Translations under genes and position numbers: made by a program
Notes under the pieces: generated by a model
Database searches by the model: none
Seen by the model: only the letters and a program-made list of their open reading frames with translations
Told to the model about the DNA's origin: nothing
In this document: in pieces, positions 1 to 11,266 of the stretch
How the letters are laid out: the number at the start of each line of letters is the position of its first letter
Numbering within the stretch: the stretch's first letter is position 1
Source: Nemophila menziesii
Lineage: Eukaryota; Streptophyta; Magnoliopsida; Boraginales; Hydrophyllaceae
Length of the DNA: 64,000 nucleotides
Reading direction: 5' to 3'
Assembly (NCBI GenBank): GCA_029959085.1
Contig: JARWIR010000001.1
Location: forward strand, 69,626,899 to 69,690,898

Positions 1-255
1 CGGAAATCAATAGAATTATTTTACTAGTCTGTTGTCGAGAAAATCAATACGACTATATAAAAACGATCTCTATTAAGCTATTTATACAAATATTTTAGAG
101 GTTCATGAACTACATTTAGTTCATCATCGATAATTAATCTATATTTAACCATTTAATTTACATATTTGTTAGTTTCATGATACATATAACGTAACACATA
201 ATTTGCATTGTGTCCAAAAGATTTCAGCACACTCGAACCACCTACAACTATCTAG

Positions 256-625
256 ACTAGTATTTTAAATATTATACTACTTAATTTTAAAAAGATCGTA
301 GTTTTTATCTCACCTTTACATACACTATTTAATTTCAAAAGGATTATAGTTTTTATACCACCCCCACCTCCACCTTCATCCCCATCCTCACCTATAATGT
401 GTATTCACATACTCTATCCATGTTAACCCTGCACCTCTCCCTTTTCATTGGAGCACGATATCAAGCTTTAATGGAGCTCTGGTTAAACCTATATACATAG
501 GTCAAAAAGCTCACTACGAAGCTCGAATAGTGAATGTGGGGTGAGGCCGTGCTGTGGGATTGGGTAAAATCATAACAACATAAAATCTTTATAAATTAGG
601 TAGTGTAATATTTAAAATATCCTTA
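256..625. repeat. MITE-like inverted repeat element
   Basis: The segment near 261-308 and the reverse complement of 575-622 match over about 45 bases with some mismatches. The core word TATTTTAAATATTA is shared by both arms. A second copy of the left-arm interior lies at 323-358 as a direct repeat. The layout fits a small non-autonomous DNA transposon. I could not define a target-site duplication, so the ends are approximate. No coding sequence is visible inside. Confidence 0.45.
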
Positions 626-2045
626 CAAAATTCTGATAGAAAAATATGTTTGGGCCAACGACACGAACGATTGGCAACGATAATGGCTTCTAAGTATTAT
701 TTTGAAAACTCATAACTTGTTGTTGTTCATGCACGAGCTCGAAAGATAAAAGAGTCGTTCTTTGATACTATTTATCACCAATATAATTGTTTCAAGTTTG
801 AATAATCACCCAACTAAAATTACAAGCAATAATGTTGTTTTTCAAACATCTTACAAATTGTTTTCAACAAATATTATATGAATAAATTATTGAGATTCGA
901 GATATACATAATGATGGATACACGGATAGCGGTGTGCCCGTCCCATTCCCCTAAATCAGGTCCCGGGACATAATGCAAACTGTTTTTAGCCAAAAAAACA
1001 TATAAAAAATAGAGTTACACCGTTTTCCTGAACATATCTTCCGCCTCCCCACCCTTTTCAATACCCTAGTCCTCCCTAATCCTCACTAGGTTTTCTAACC
1101 TTTTTTTGCCTAGATATAAATCTTGAATATACAACTATGTTTAAAATTTATCAAAATAACGAGTATTAATGATCTCTAATCATTGAATTTCACCATTTGA
1201 TTTTCCTAATCATGTATCATCAATTTTAATTATTTTAATGGATGATTTTCACCTTTTTCTCTCAACCTTCTTTCCAAAACATCTTCTTCTGCAAACCTCT
1301 ATTGATTAGTTTCTTCTTCAAAATTTTCATTAACACAAAATTATGATATTCAAAAACTCTTTTCTTGGTTTCAATATCAAATCTGTAGGTCGTAGATCGG
1401 TCAACATCAAATTATTGTCTAAATTTTTTTCTGACTTGGTTTTGGTATGGACTTATATTTGAGGTTCATGTTATTTTATTTTGTTGTGTTTAGGTGGTCG
1501 GAAAGTGTCGGATGTGCTTTCTCTAAAAGTTGATGGTGTTTGGTTTTATTTCCATTTCTTGAGTTCTCCATGACCATAACCCACTTGAATGTTGGGTATC
1601 TTATAGGAATTGTTGTATTCTCTATCCAACAGGTCATGGTTGTTGTTTGTTAATCATGATTAGGATCCTTCAATATCTAAGATTTTTAATCTCCATTGAC
1701 TTCTCAACGATGGCAAACTCAAATGCATGGTTATATTACTTGACAATAGACTAATTCTCTATTATGTTAGTTTTTTATGTAATGTTGTTTTTAATTTTCT
1801 GTCTCTTTAGATATTTTTTGTGAACTCTATTATTTATCCTTCCGCGTAATACTTGATGTTATTAATAAATTCATTTTTCCAACTAAGAAAAAAAGAAGGA
1901 TTTTCATAGAGTGACTTGCATGGGCATGTTGGAGTAAATGGTGCCTGATGTTGGGGTCATGTTAATAGATATGTTTGCAGGTAACAGTGGCATGTGAAGG
2001 TCAATCATTAACTGTGTTACAAATCAAAATGTTCATAAATACAAA
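626..2045. other. Intergenic AT-rich DNA, no gene seen
   Basis: No long open frame or recognisable protein motif appears here on either strand. The part from about 1640 to 1895 ends in AATAAA-like text followed by a short A-rich run, which looks like the 3' tail of a retroposed sequence or an old LINE. That reading is weak because no coding part precedes it. The stretch 1-255 is likewise featureless. Confidence 0.4.
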
Positions 2046-2049
2046 TCAA

Positions 2050-2690
2050 TATGTAGTAAATTATTATTGTTGAGTTACGTGAAAATTCTCATAACTCGAA
2101 AAATTGAGTTACTAGAAAATTTTCATAACTCAAAAAATATATATATAAGTAAATTGTAAGTAAAAGATGTTATTGTGTTATGGGAAAAATCACATAACTC
2201 GAAACAGTTAAAAAGTTGTTGTTGAGTTATGGGATTCCCATAACTCAAAAAGTTGAGTTACAGGAAAAGTCTCATAAATCAGAAAAGGAAACAAAATTAA
2301 CAATAAGTAAAAGATGTTATTAAGTTACGGGCAAAATCACATAACTCAAAAAGGTTAAAATGTTGTTGTTGAGTTATGAAAAAATTCTCATATCTCAAAA
2401 AGTTGAGTTACGGAAAAAAAATTGGTCTGAAATAGTCGTACGCACTCTGTAGGAATTTATAAATCAAAAAATGGAAAACAATTAGTAAATAGTAAGTAAA
2501 AGTTATTATTGAGTCACAAGTGAAATCACATAACTCAAAAAATAAAAACATTGATATTGAGTTATGGGAAAAATTTCATAATTACAAAAAAAAATAAGTA
2601 AAGTAAGTAAAAAATGTTATTGAGTTACGGGTAAAATCTCATAACTAAAAAAAGCGGGAAAATTTTCATAACTCATAAAGGAAACCTGAT
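2050..2690. repeat. Palindromic minisatellite array
   Basis: The motif GAGTTAYGGGAAAA followed by a variant of CTCATAACTC recurs about a dozen times. Each motif is itself an imperfect hairpin: one copy near 2224-2246 has arms GAGTTATGGG and CCCATAACTC around a three-base spacer. The motifs are grouped in a higher-order unit of roughly 100-190 bases that begins with the word AAGTAAAAGATGTTATT (near 2158, 2306, 2495 and 2602). Copies are degenerate and of uneven length. The same motif reappears at 7590-7710, on the far side of a LINE. Confidence 0.8.
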
Positions 2691-2984
2691 GACCTACATA
2701 CACAACAAGGGCAAACAGATGACCAGTATAGCGTAATAAGAGAGAGGGGGCGAAAAAATGAAGAGGCATCGTGATCAAAAGTTTAATGTTAATGAGAAAG
2801 AAGACATGCAAGGATCAGGCCTGCTACATGATATAGTGTTGTAAGCGAAAAGAATCAAAAAAGAGCTGCATCTGTTCGAGAACACGCAAAACATTAAAGA
2901 GACGAATGATGATAACCTAAATACACCTAAACGCGGAGGAATTAGAGAGGAGTTGGGGCCTTTAGGTGTTATCCAATCATAAAT

Positions 2985-3503
2985 GTGATCATATCGCACC
3001 AAATTCAAGGTGAGAACAGGTACACGCTTAAGAATAAAGAGAAGGAAAAGTTGGGATCTAATAATAATGAGGATAATACTAATCATGTGGAGAAGAGACT
3101 TGCCATTAAAAGAAGACTTGAATTCATGGCAAAATTTACAGGGAATAATAAGCAAGCTAAAAGAGATGAAGATGTTTTTAAGTTTACGAGGAAGAGAGCA
3201 GATAAGACTTACATGGATACAGAAGATGGTGCTGCGAAAAGATACGGTAGCGACGGTGGAGGAGGTTTCTTGGACCTTTTCGATGGTTATTTTGAAGATA
3301 TTGAGGGGGATGATAATGGTTTACCAGTTAGTGACCTAGAATATGAGCTAGAGGAGGAGGTACATGAGAATATATATAGTGGGGAGGTGGGAGACTACGA
3401 GTTTGAGAACGGGGAAGGAAACAAAGATAACTTGGGAAATAGTGCATTAAGAAGGAAAAGATCGGGAACGAATTATAATCTGAAGGGATGTGGCACCCCC
3501 TGA
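2985..3503 (+). CDS. LINE 1 ORF1-like open frame, 172 codons
   Basis: This open frame sits upstream of the endonuclease remnants of the same LINE, where plant L1 elements carry ORF1. The first half is basic, with many Lys and Arg. The middle has a Gly run followed by a strongly acidic stretch, and the end is basic again. I see no CCHC knuckle and no clear RNA-recognition motif, so the assignment rests on position. ORF1 products of L1 elements bind the element RNA in the cytoplasm. The frame ends in a stop and the later coding parts are in other frames, so a functional product is unlikely. It could instead be the segment between ORF1 and the endonuclease. Confidence 0.45.
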   Translation: MIISHQIQGENRYTLKNKEKEKLGSNNNEDNTNHVEKRLAIKRRLEFMAKFTGNNKQAKRDEDVFKFTRKRADKTYMDTEDGAAKRYGSDGGGGFLDLFDGYFEDIEGDDNGLPVSDLEYELEEEVHENIYSGEVGDYEFENGEGNKDNLGNSALRRKRSGTNYNLKGCGTP

Positions 3504-3559
3504 TTGGGGCCGCATGAGTGATATGACGACCTTAGTGGACTTGTCAAAGGATTAGGGTT

Positions 3560-6500
3560 CCCTTGACATTGGCAAATGTGAAAGTTTCCATTAATAAGTT
3601 CAATATATCGCTTGATTTACATATATTATGTGATCATGATGTCATTACCATTATTAAAAAGATTAGCTATAATAATCATTTTGTAGTAAACCCCGTGGAT
3701 GAGGCTTTCCAATTGGGAAGGTATCCTTGTTTTGTGGCAATGCTCGACTAACGCTTGTGTGGTTATGCCGAGCAAGTACCATGTTATGCTAATTATAAAT
3801 GAACAAATTTTCTCTTATTATATTATTTGTGTCCACGCACCAAATAATTTTGAGGACAGACTCAGGTTTTGGGACAAAATAATAGAAATAATAGAACTTA
3901 CATAATTATAGGAGTTTTCAGCGATATTCTAAACATTAATGAAAAATATAATTTGCAAAGCAAATGATAATCACATACTAGAATTTTAAAATTCTATATA
4001 ATAACAGTCTCATCGAAATTCAATCGACTGGATGTTTCTTTACTTGGACGAACCGACAGACAGGTCTTAAAATTGTCAAAGAAAAACTAGTCTGAGCGTT
4101 CGTTAGACACAATTGGCTTGTTAAACTTCCAAACACACATATTCTGGTTACCCAGCGATTGGTTCAGACCACTCACCACTAATGACTCCAATACAAATTT
4201 GGGGAAGATAAAGTTTAGGTTTGAATCATTCTGGTCGTACAATAATAACTGCAGAGATGTGGTGAAAGACTCATGGGGATACTGGGAAATATGATTTGCA
4301 TTGTAACCTACCTACGAAAATAAAATGATACAATGTATGCCCTAGAGAAGTGGAGTGAACAAACATTTAAAAATAACGAGAAAGTCATAAAACAACTACA
4401 CAAAAGACTCACAAAAATTAATAATACCGAGCCCTCATAGGGCCTCTTTATTTAAGAAAAAAGACATTGAGGAAAATATTTAGGAGGCTTTCTATAGAGA
4501 AGAACAATACTGGTCGGGCATAGCACAAAAATTTTAGTTACAATGCGGAGACCGGAATAAGAAATTTTTAATTGTTGCTGCATAACAAATAAGAAATGGG
4601 AGTAGAATTTTAAAGATTAGAGACGATATCGACACATGGAAAGAAGACCAAGCGGACGTCAGAAATTGTTTTCAAAACTTTAATAAAGATCTATATAAGG
4701 TAAATCTAGGCCTTCTGGAAGATGAAGGGGTTCTGGCCATAAAAAAGAAGGTCAACAACAACACAATTGACGAACTAACCAAAATGTTATCCATGGAAGA
4801 ATTTAAAATGACTGTGTTTGACATATTAGGGTCTAAAGCCCCAGGACCTGATGGACTTAACGAGAACTTCTACCATGAATTATGGGATATTATTAAGTGG
4901 GACGTTCTGAACATGATCATAGACTTTTTACAAAACAATGTCTCGCTAGAATACCCAAAGATGAAACTCTGAGCAGGGTTGGAGATTACAAACCTATTTC
5001 AAGTGTCAATTACTGATATAGAAAATAGGCTTCAAGACCATATGCGTTCGATCATGTCATAGACACAATAGACCTTCTTAAAAGGTAGAGCCATCCAAGA
5101 CAACATTTTAATTGCGCAAGAAGTTTCTTTATACATGAAAAAAAAGGAAGAACTTGAAACATATGGTGGCTATTAAGCTTGATGTGGCTAAGGCCTACGA
5201 TCAAGTTAATTGGTCCTTTTTACTAAAAGGGTTTCTATCAAAAATGGATCAACTTGATAGATAATTGCATCTCCACCGTTTCTTTCCAAATTAACAATAA
5301 TGGGGACAGAATGGAGAAATTCTCTCTGGGAAGGTCTCTTAGGCAAGGATACAACCTATCCATTTTTATTTACTATGATGACTGAATCTCTCATTAGCAT
5401 CATGGAGGACAAAATCTTTGAAGTCAAACTCAAGGGCACAAATTACTAGAAATTTCCATGACGTACTCATCTTCTTTGTGCAAACGATTCACTTTTCTTT
5501 CTTAGCATTAACGAAGAGGAAATAGATGCCTTCCAGGAAGGAGTAGATATGTATTGTAAAGATTCGGGCCAACAAATCAATTTATCAAAGTCGGCTATCT
5601 GCTTCAACAAATATATGCCACCGAAGGTGAGGGAGTGGGTTTGTGTGTATCAATAAACATTCAAAAAACTGAGGACTTAGGTAAATATCTGGGTATTCCG
5701 CTCTGCTACTAAAGATCAAAATTCGAATGCTTGTCTTAGACTACCAAAAGAATTATTAACAAGATAGAAGGTTGGAAGGCTCAATTACTCTCTAAAGGAG
5801 GTTAGGAAGTGCTCATTAAGGCCATTCTCCATGCCATATCAGTTTACACCATGTCCATTTTCTCTAAGCTGATAACTTTATCTAAATAATTTATGTCAGC
5901 CATCTCAAACTTCTGGTGGAGCTCGGGGGAACGTAATAAAATGCACTTGCTAGATTGGGAAAAACTAGCAGGGGCAAACTGTTAGGTGGAATGGGTTTCA
6001 AGAAGTTCAAATGAATGAATAAAGCTCTTTAAGCGGCACAAGTTTGGCATCTCCATAACCATACAGAGACGCTAGCTGTAAAACTATTGAAAGGTATTTA
6101 CTATCCTAAAACTGACTTTATCCACATAAAACTTAGACAAAGTAAGACGTGGTCATGGGCAAGCATCATGGAAGACGGAGAATTTTCAAAGAACAAGGAA
6201 TTTACCAAGTCAGGAAAGGATACAACATTAATTTCTGGGAGGATAGATGGATCAAAACGATATGAAAACTAGAAAGACCCTCAAATTGTAAGATGGAGAC
6301 AACCTCACAACTTTGGTTAGATGGGACTAAACAATGGAATTATGAATTGTTGGACAAAACAGTACCACAACCACTAATTACAAAAATAAAAAAAATTAAA
6401 TTTCTATATTAGATGTTAAAGATAAACTAATCTTGTCACACTCAAAAAATGGAGAATATACAACAAAAACAGGTAACAAAGTACTTACAAAAATTGAAGT

Positions 6501-7510
6501 TGAAAATGAGCCACAAGAATCGGCGAGATTGGGATCGGTTATACCAGGACATTGGAAAAGCATTTGGAATGCAAAGATACCCACCAAAGCAGGGATTTTC
6601 TCTGAAAAGCTTGTAACAGTGCAATCCCAACTAATGAGAGCCTATTCAAAAGAAAATGTGTAGACTCTAAGGAATGTAGATGGTGCGACCAACAAGCAGA
6701 GACAGTTCAACACCTACTACTCGGTTGTCAAGTATGTCATGTAATTTGGGAAGACTTTGCCCTTCAAATTAGAATACAAGACAACTTGATGACAGACCTT
6801 GGGGAGTGGGTAATGAACATCATTGAAACCTACACGAAGGGAGATTAGGACACAAAATAGTGGCGGCAATAGTCGGTTTACAACTTTGGATCATCTGGAG
6901 GGCGAAAATGAAAGGAATACATGAAAACAAAAGTATTGAATTGATGTAGTTATTGGGGCCACCAACTGGATATGAACGAGCTCTCTAGGAGAAATGGGAG
7001 AAATGTAACTAATGATCCGAATATAAACGATATAAGAGGGCAAGTAGAGGATCCAATAAAGGATACAGACACCAAGATTACTTTTCTTTGTGACGCCTCC
7101 TTTAACAAGACCTTTGAACCAACAAGGATAGGTATCGTTCAGAAATACAAAACGACAAGGACTAAGATCAGCTGCATTAGAACATCCTAGGTGATCAAGC
7201 GCTAGAAGGGGAAGCTGAAGCAGTCCTGGAGGCTTCAAAACTATGCTAGAGCTACCCTAACCAGGAGAAGAGCATCTTCTCAAATAACCTTGAGGTTATT
7301 CAAGGTACCAGAAAGTTGTTAGCAGCAAGCTAGAAAGTTCACCCGATGCTTAGGAAGATAAAGGAGCAGGCACATTCCTGCGGGTCGATTACCTTTAGAC
7401 ACATTCCTAGACAGCACAACGGGTAAACCGATAAACTTGCTAAATCTGCTAGACAGAGAGCCATGCAACAAATTCCGATTACTTTACCTACCCTGCGAGA
7501 TACCTTCAAC
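3560..7510 (+). pseudogene. LINE 1 ORF2 remnant: EN, RT, zinc knuckle, RNase H
   Basis: ORF2 of L1 elements nicks the target DNA and copies the element RNA into it. The endonuclease is reduced to short pieces near 3690-3905. The RT N-terminal signature KAPGPDGLNENFYHELWDI lies near 4830-4900, and KLDVAKAYDQVNW near 5175-5215. The catalytic box near 5475 reads CAND where related elements have FADD, so one catalytic Asp is lost. A zinc-binding segment, C-x2-C-x7-H-x4-C, lies near 6670-6735. The RNase H start, FLCDASFNK, is near 7081 and its C-terminal motif, HIPRQHNG, near 7400. Numerous stops and frame changes are present. The RNase H tail is characteristic of a plant L1 lineage and is closely similar to that of the LINE at 15-19 kb. 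Confidence 0.85.
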
Positions 7511-7589
7511 TAAGTGGGTATCAGTTGACCCGGTCAAGATTGGGTTTTTTTGGTTTTGTTCACCGTAAAAAAAAAGATCCAAAGACTAA

Positions 7590-7710
7590 ATACCATTGTT
7601 GTATTATGGGAAAATTCTCATAATTCAAAAAGTTACGTTGTGAAAAAATTCTCATAATTTATAATAGAAATTCATCACTAAAATATCATAGTTGAGTTAT
7701 ATGATTATTT
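7590..7710. repeat. Right remainder of the palindromic minisatellite
   Basis: Two or three further copies of the TTATGGGAAAATTCTCATAA-type hairpin motif appear here, matching the array at 2050-2690. The LINE between them explains the separation. Spacing and sequence are degraded. Confidence 0.65.
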
Positions 7711-7813
7711 CTATAATTTTGTATTTAGTGTCCTTCGCAAATTATTTTAAATATCAAACAATAGCTTGTACATTTCAGATTAAGTTACTTTTTTTTTTTT
7801 CCGAACAGATTAA

Positions 7814-8048
7814 GGGGGTGTTTGTTTGCACTTAATGAGATCTTAATCTGGTTCATTAAGATACTGGATCAATAAGGCTGTTTGTTTTTATTGTCCAATT
7901 CAGATCTGAATGGCTCTTAACGGGTCTGTTTCATTAAGATTTCAAACAAACTCTGAATCATTCAGACACTGCCTCTTAACAGAATAAGTCCTATTCAGCT
8001 GTTCATTAAGCATTCAGCACTTATTACTTAAAAAAACAAACGCCACCC
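7814..8048. mobile_element. MITE with GGGGGTGTTTGTTT termini
   Basis: The left end reads GGGGGTGTTTGTTT and the right end reads AAACAAACGCCACCC, its near reverse complement. The 235-bp interior has mirrored words (CTTAATGAG, CATTAAG, TCAGATCTGAAT) and no coding capacity. Termini of this type occur in plant hAT and PIF/Harbinger MITEs. The flanks do not show a clean duplication, so I leave the superfamily open. A poly-T run at about 7790-7801 just to the left may be a separate minus-strand retroposon tail. Confidence 0.7.
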
Positions 8049-8528
8049 AAGTTACAAACACAAACTAATGATGTGGCACGTTCGTCATTTAATATAAATG
8101 TATTATTGGAGTCACTCAAAATATAAAACACATTTGTAATAAGAAGGAATAAATTAGAAAATGAAAGATTTATTCAACATTATTATTTTATATTACTGTG
8201 TATTTATTTGAAATTTTGGATTATATGGTCAAAAACCATATATTAACCAAACCCTCACGTTACATCAACAGATCTTTATCTAATTAATATATTAACTACT
8301 GTTTTCGTCGTTTTTTCGCCTCATATGTATGCAAAAGAAATGGAAGAATGTATAATTCAATGTGCATTATATAGCATTTAAAGGAAAAAGGAAAAAACGA
8401 AATTCTTGAAGGGAGAAATACACTGTTACAAACTCATGTATATAAATTGAAATCTATACCATTATTACAAAAGAGCATTTCTCTGAACAGATGTTGATTG
8501 ATTGTGTCTGTCTTGAAAGCACGTATTC
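8049..8528. other. Region downstream of the GST gene
   Basis: No gene is visible. The part nearest 8528 is expected to be the 3' untranslated region of the minus-strand GST gene. It is AT-rich. A short open frame at 8465-8674 on the minus strand overlaps the last GST exon in another frame and is not credible. Confidence 0.5.
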
Positions 8529-10467
8529 TCACATTCTCGAACGTGTAGCACCTGCCTGGCCAACTTCTGTATTGTTTTCAGCTGTTCGAAACTTCTGTAA
8601 TTTCTCCTTAACTTTGATAAGAATGATATGCATTTCATCAAAATGTGGATTTGTTGCCTTGTTTGTATCTTCAATCCACTTCACAACTTTTTTGTGCGGA
8701 CTTAATATTCGTTCCCTATCTTTATCATCCACAACCTAAATAATAACAAAACCAAATTTCTTTGTAAGAATTCACATCTAGACCCCAAAAAAAAAAAAAA
8801 AAAAATCAAACTATACTTTTGTGTCTCATTTTACCTGAAGTTGCATAATTTCACAAACTAAACTAATATCCGCAATAGAAGGTTGAAATCCTCCTAGTAA
8901 AAACTTTCCTTTTCCATTTAACCAAACATTTTCAATCTTTTTTAGCGACGCGGATAAAAGTTTTTCACCTTCAGCCGCCGCTACTGGATTTAGTGGCAAG
9001 CCAAGTGCGGGTGCAAGTGCAGAATTAAGGACAAATGTAGCTATTTAAAAATTACACCATTAGTCCCTGTGTTTGTCTAAATAGGCAAATAATACTATGT
9101 GATAATGGCAAAAATTACACAAATGTATTGATATCAAAAGTTTCAAGAAAATCACGATACTTATGAGACAATGAAAATAGGGGAAAGGGATCACAAAACT
9201 GAAAGGTAAGGGATTAAAATGTAATTTTTGCATAACGAACCTGCGCCACGACGTAAATTACTGTGATGCCAATCTAAAACTGAGTCAATCTTTGCTCGTG
9301 TAAACACATCAGCTGGGTACCTTTGAAATAAAATATAAATTTTATTTATATTTTCGTTTTTGTCTTGCAAAACTAAATGATCCTTATATTTGGAACTTTG
9401 TGACTTCTTGGTCCCTTATGTTTGTCAAAAGTAGTACGATTAGTCCTTTTGAAGTTTTCAGTCACAAAATTAATGAAGGATGCAAAATGTAAAAAGGACT
9501 AATGGTGACACTTTTGGCAAATATAAGAGACCAATTAGTCACGTTTCATAAAGGACCAAGTTGCGACAAAGTGGCAAACTTATAGATGTCAAGAATGCAC
9601 ACACTTTAAAACATAAGGGACCAAGTAGTCAAAAAGTCCCAATACAAGGATCAATCTAGGTAATTTATACTAACTGAAATAAGTCAACTCACCAGTGATC
9701 TGCAACTGAGGGAAATACAGAAGCCAGATATCGAAGAATTGCATGACTACATAATAAACATAACTATGAATATATGAATATATGAATAGAACTATAGCTC
9801 AAAAAATCTGCTACTATTACTTATTTAACTAACAAAAATTAATTTAATTTTGAATCATAAATTAAATTAAATACCTCTCAAAAAGCTTGAATCTTCCATC
9901 GACTATTGCAGGTACTTGCTTTAAGGGGTTAACTTCTGAAAAGATTGAAAAACACATGGAAATGAAAATCCACAAATTAAATTACAAAAGGGGTGTATTG
10001 TAATATAAGTTTATATAAGGGTGCACCTGCAAATTCAGGAGTTAAATGTTGACGTTTACCCAGATCTATTCTCACCTCCTCAAAATCAATTCCATTCACT
10101 CTTTAAACACAAACAAAAAAAATCGTAAGATAAATATTATCATTATCAGCTAAAGGAACTAGACTTTCGATTATATATAAATAAGTGACTATATATAGAG
10201 TGAGTGGCGAGCTATTGTAGCAATATTGTATGATCCTCGATCGTTGGATTATCATTATGTCTCTGAAATCTCTTCGATTATCTCATAAAAATCTCTCACT
10301 TGTCCCATCAATTTCTCGCATTTTTTAGTGACATACAGAGGTTTTACACGGAAACAAATTCAAGATAATATGAAATTTGTAAGAGTAGAGATAAAAGTGT
10401 ACTTGCAGAAGATTAGAATAGCGCGTGAAGGTTGGGACATGCGATCTACGTAAACTTTGAGCTTCAT
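8529..10467 (-). CDS. GSTT: Theta-class glutathione S-transferase, 7 exons
   Basis: Theta GSTs conjugate or reduce substrates, notably organic hydroperoxides, with glutathione. Exons on the minus strand are 10467-10403, 10100-10027, 9935-9875, 9746-9693, 9320-9241, 9040-8835 and 8735-8529. All introns are GT-AG and the frame stays open for 248 codons. The start MKLKVYVDRMSQPSRAILIF matches plant theta GSTs. Ser11 is the catalytic serine of the class, and the E66-S67 pair of FESHAILRYL is the glutathione gamma-glutamyl site. The thioredoxin-like domain is about residues 1-80, and the helical C-terminal domain holds the N-capping motif PSIADISLVCE. Six introns is the usual theta number. The protein ends S-R-M, a plant PTS1 variant, so peroxisomal import is likely. 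It appears intact and is the only clear host gene here. Two introns carry MITE-like insertions, and a third MITE begins about 105 bp upstream of the start codon. Confidence 0.95.
9046..9230. mobile_element. MITE-like element in GST intron 5
   Basis: Both ends of this intronic segment match as an inverted repeat: the left begins AAAATTACACCATTAGTCCCT and the right, reverse-complemented, begins CAAAAATTACATTTTAATCC. Words of the type TTAGTCCCTGTG are common in plant intronic MITEs. The element lies fully between exon 6 (ends 9040) and exon 5 (begins 9241) and occupies nearly the whole intron. No target-site duplication was resolved. Confidence 0.55.
9373..9660. mobile_element. MITE-like element in GST intron 4
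   Basis: The left arm near 9378-9425 contains GATCCTTATATTTGG and CTTGGTCCCTTATGTTT. The reverse complement of 9610-9660 contains GATCCTTGTATTGGG and CTTGGTCCCTTATGTTT. The arms are about 50 bases each and about 80 percent alike by eye. The interior also has weaker mirrored copies of the GTCCCTTATGTTTG word. It makes up most of the intron between exons 4 and 5 of the GST gene and could form a long hairpin in the pre-mRNA. Confidence 0.65.
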
Positions 10468-10575
10468 CTTCAAATTCAAACACTTAGACTACACACAGAC
10501 AAATTACACACGTTACTGAGTTCGGACAGTGGACACACACGAATCAGTAACAGCGTTACTGTAGTGATAAACTAA

Positions 10576-11024
10576 GGGTATGTTTGGATGGAGGGATTGG
10601 GAGGGAGGGGATTGTATTAAAGGATAATGACAATCCCCTCCGTTGTTTGTTTTGGAAATAAGTTGAAGGGATAGTTTATTAAAGGATACTTGCAATCCCT
10701 TACGAACCCATATATTCAATCCCTCCAATTCGGAGGGATTAGGAAGGAAGGATTCTTTTATTACGTTGTAATGTCTAAATTACCCCTATTCTTTCTTTAT
10801 AAAATATTTTAATAGGGGTATATGAGTCATTTAGTTATAAAAAGAATCCCTTCCTCCCATTATTCTTCTAATCCAAACACCGGATAAATGTTATCCTTTA
10901 ATAAAATCCCCCCTTCTCTTTTTATTCAATCCAAACAAGATCAAATACTCTCCTTTCCATTCCCTTGTTATACTCTCCCTTCCTATCCTTTGATAAATTA
11001 TCCTTCCTTAATCCAAACATACCC
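10576..11024. mobile_element. Tourist-like MITE (PIF/Harbinger type) upstream of GST
   Basis: Termini are GGGTATGTTTGGAT and its reverse complement ATCCAAACATACCC. They are flanked by TAA at 10573-10575 and TAA at 11025-11027, the three-base duplication typical of PIF/Harbinger elements. The 449-bp interior has no coding capacity and many mirrored words built on GGATTG and CAATCC. It lies just over 100 bp upstream of the GST start codon, inside the probable promoter. Confidence 0.85.
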
Positions 11025-11027
11025 TAA

Positions 11028-11266
11028 CGTGATTAGATAGGGTGGGTCCCACGTGTATCGTGGCTAGAATGGCGGCTGGATGAGTGTTGAGTTATGTTAT
11101 TGGGTCAAGCCCAATCCAAAATAAATGTGTTGCGGACAAGTCTATTTTAGCAACTTTGTACATATCTACTAATGGGTTTAGGCTAGGAGTTTTTTGGGCT
11201 TTTCTATTAACATGGGTTTGTCTAATAGGGGATGTCACTTCACTTGCCGAAATCATTAATATCAAC
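11028..11266. other. Short intergenic stretch
   Basis: No gene is supported. A 67-codon open frame at 11084-11287 on the plus strand has no recognisable motif and runs into the poly-T start of the neighbouring LINE tail. Confidence 0.4.

Larger units (their letters stand above)
2690..7575 (+). mobile_element. Decayed L1-type LINE (LINE 1)
   Basis: Pieces of a plant L1 non-LTR retrotransposon lie in the correct order on the plus strand: an acidic and basic ORF1-like open frame, endonuclease remnants, reverse transcriptase, a zinc-knuckle region and an RNase H tail. The element ends in a short A run at 7567-7575. Many stops and frameshifts show it is dead. It lies between two blocks of the same palindromic minisatellite, so it probably inserted into that array. 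The 5' end is approximate and no target-site duplication was found. Confidence 0.85.

Noticed and set aside
2050..2690. Possible CRISPR array, because of short palindromic repeats at intervals
   Set aside because: The repeats are degenerate, spacers are not uniform, no cas genes exist and the DNA is clearly plant.
2617..3155. Two minus-strand open frames of 64 and 126 codons
   Set aside because: They are antisense to the minisatellite and to the LINE ORF1-like frame and have no recognisable motif.
8465..8674. Minus-strand 69-codon open frame
   Set aside because: It overlaps the last GST exon in another frame. The exon reading VVDDKDRERILSPHKKV is the conserved one.
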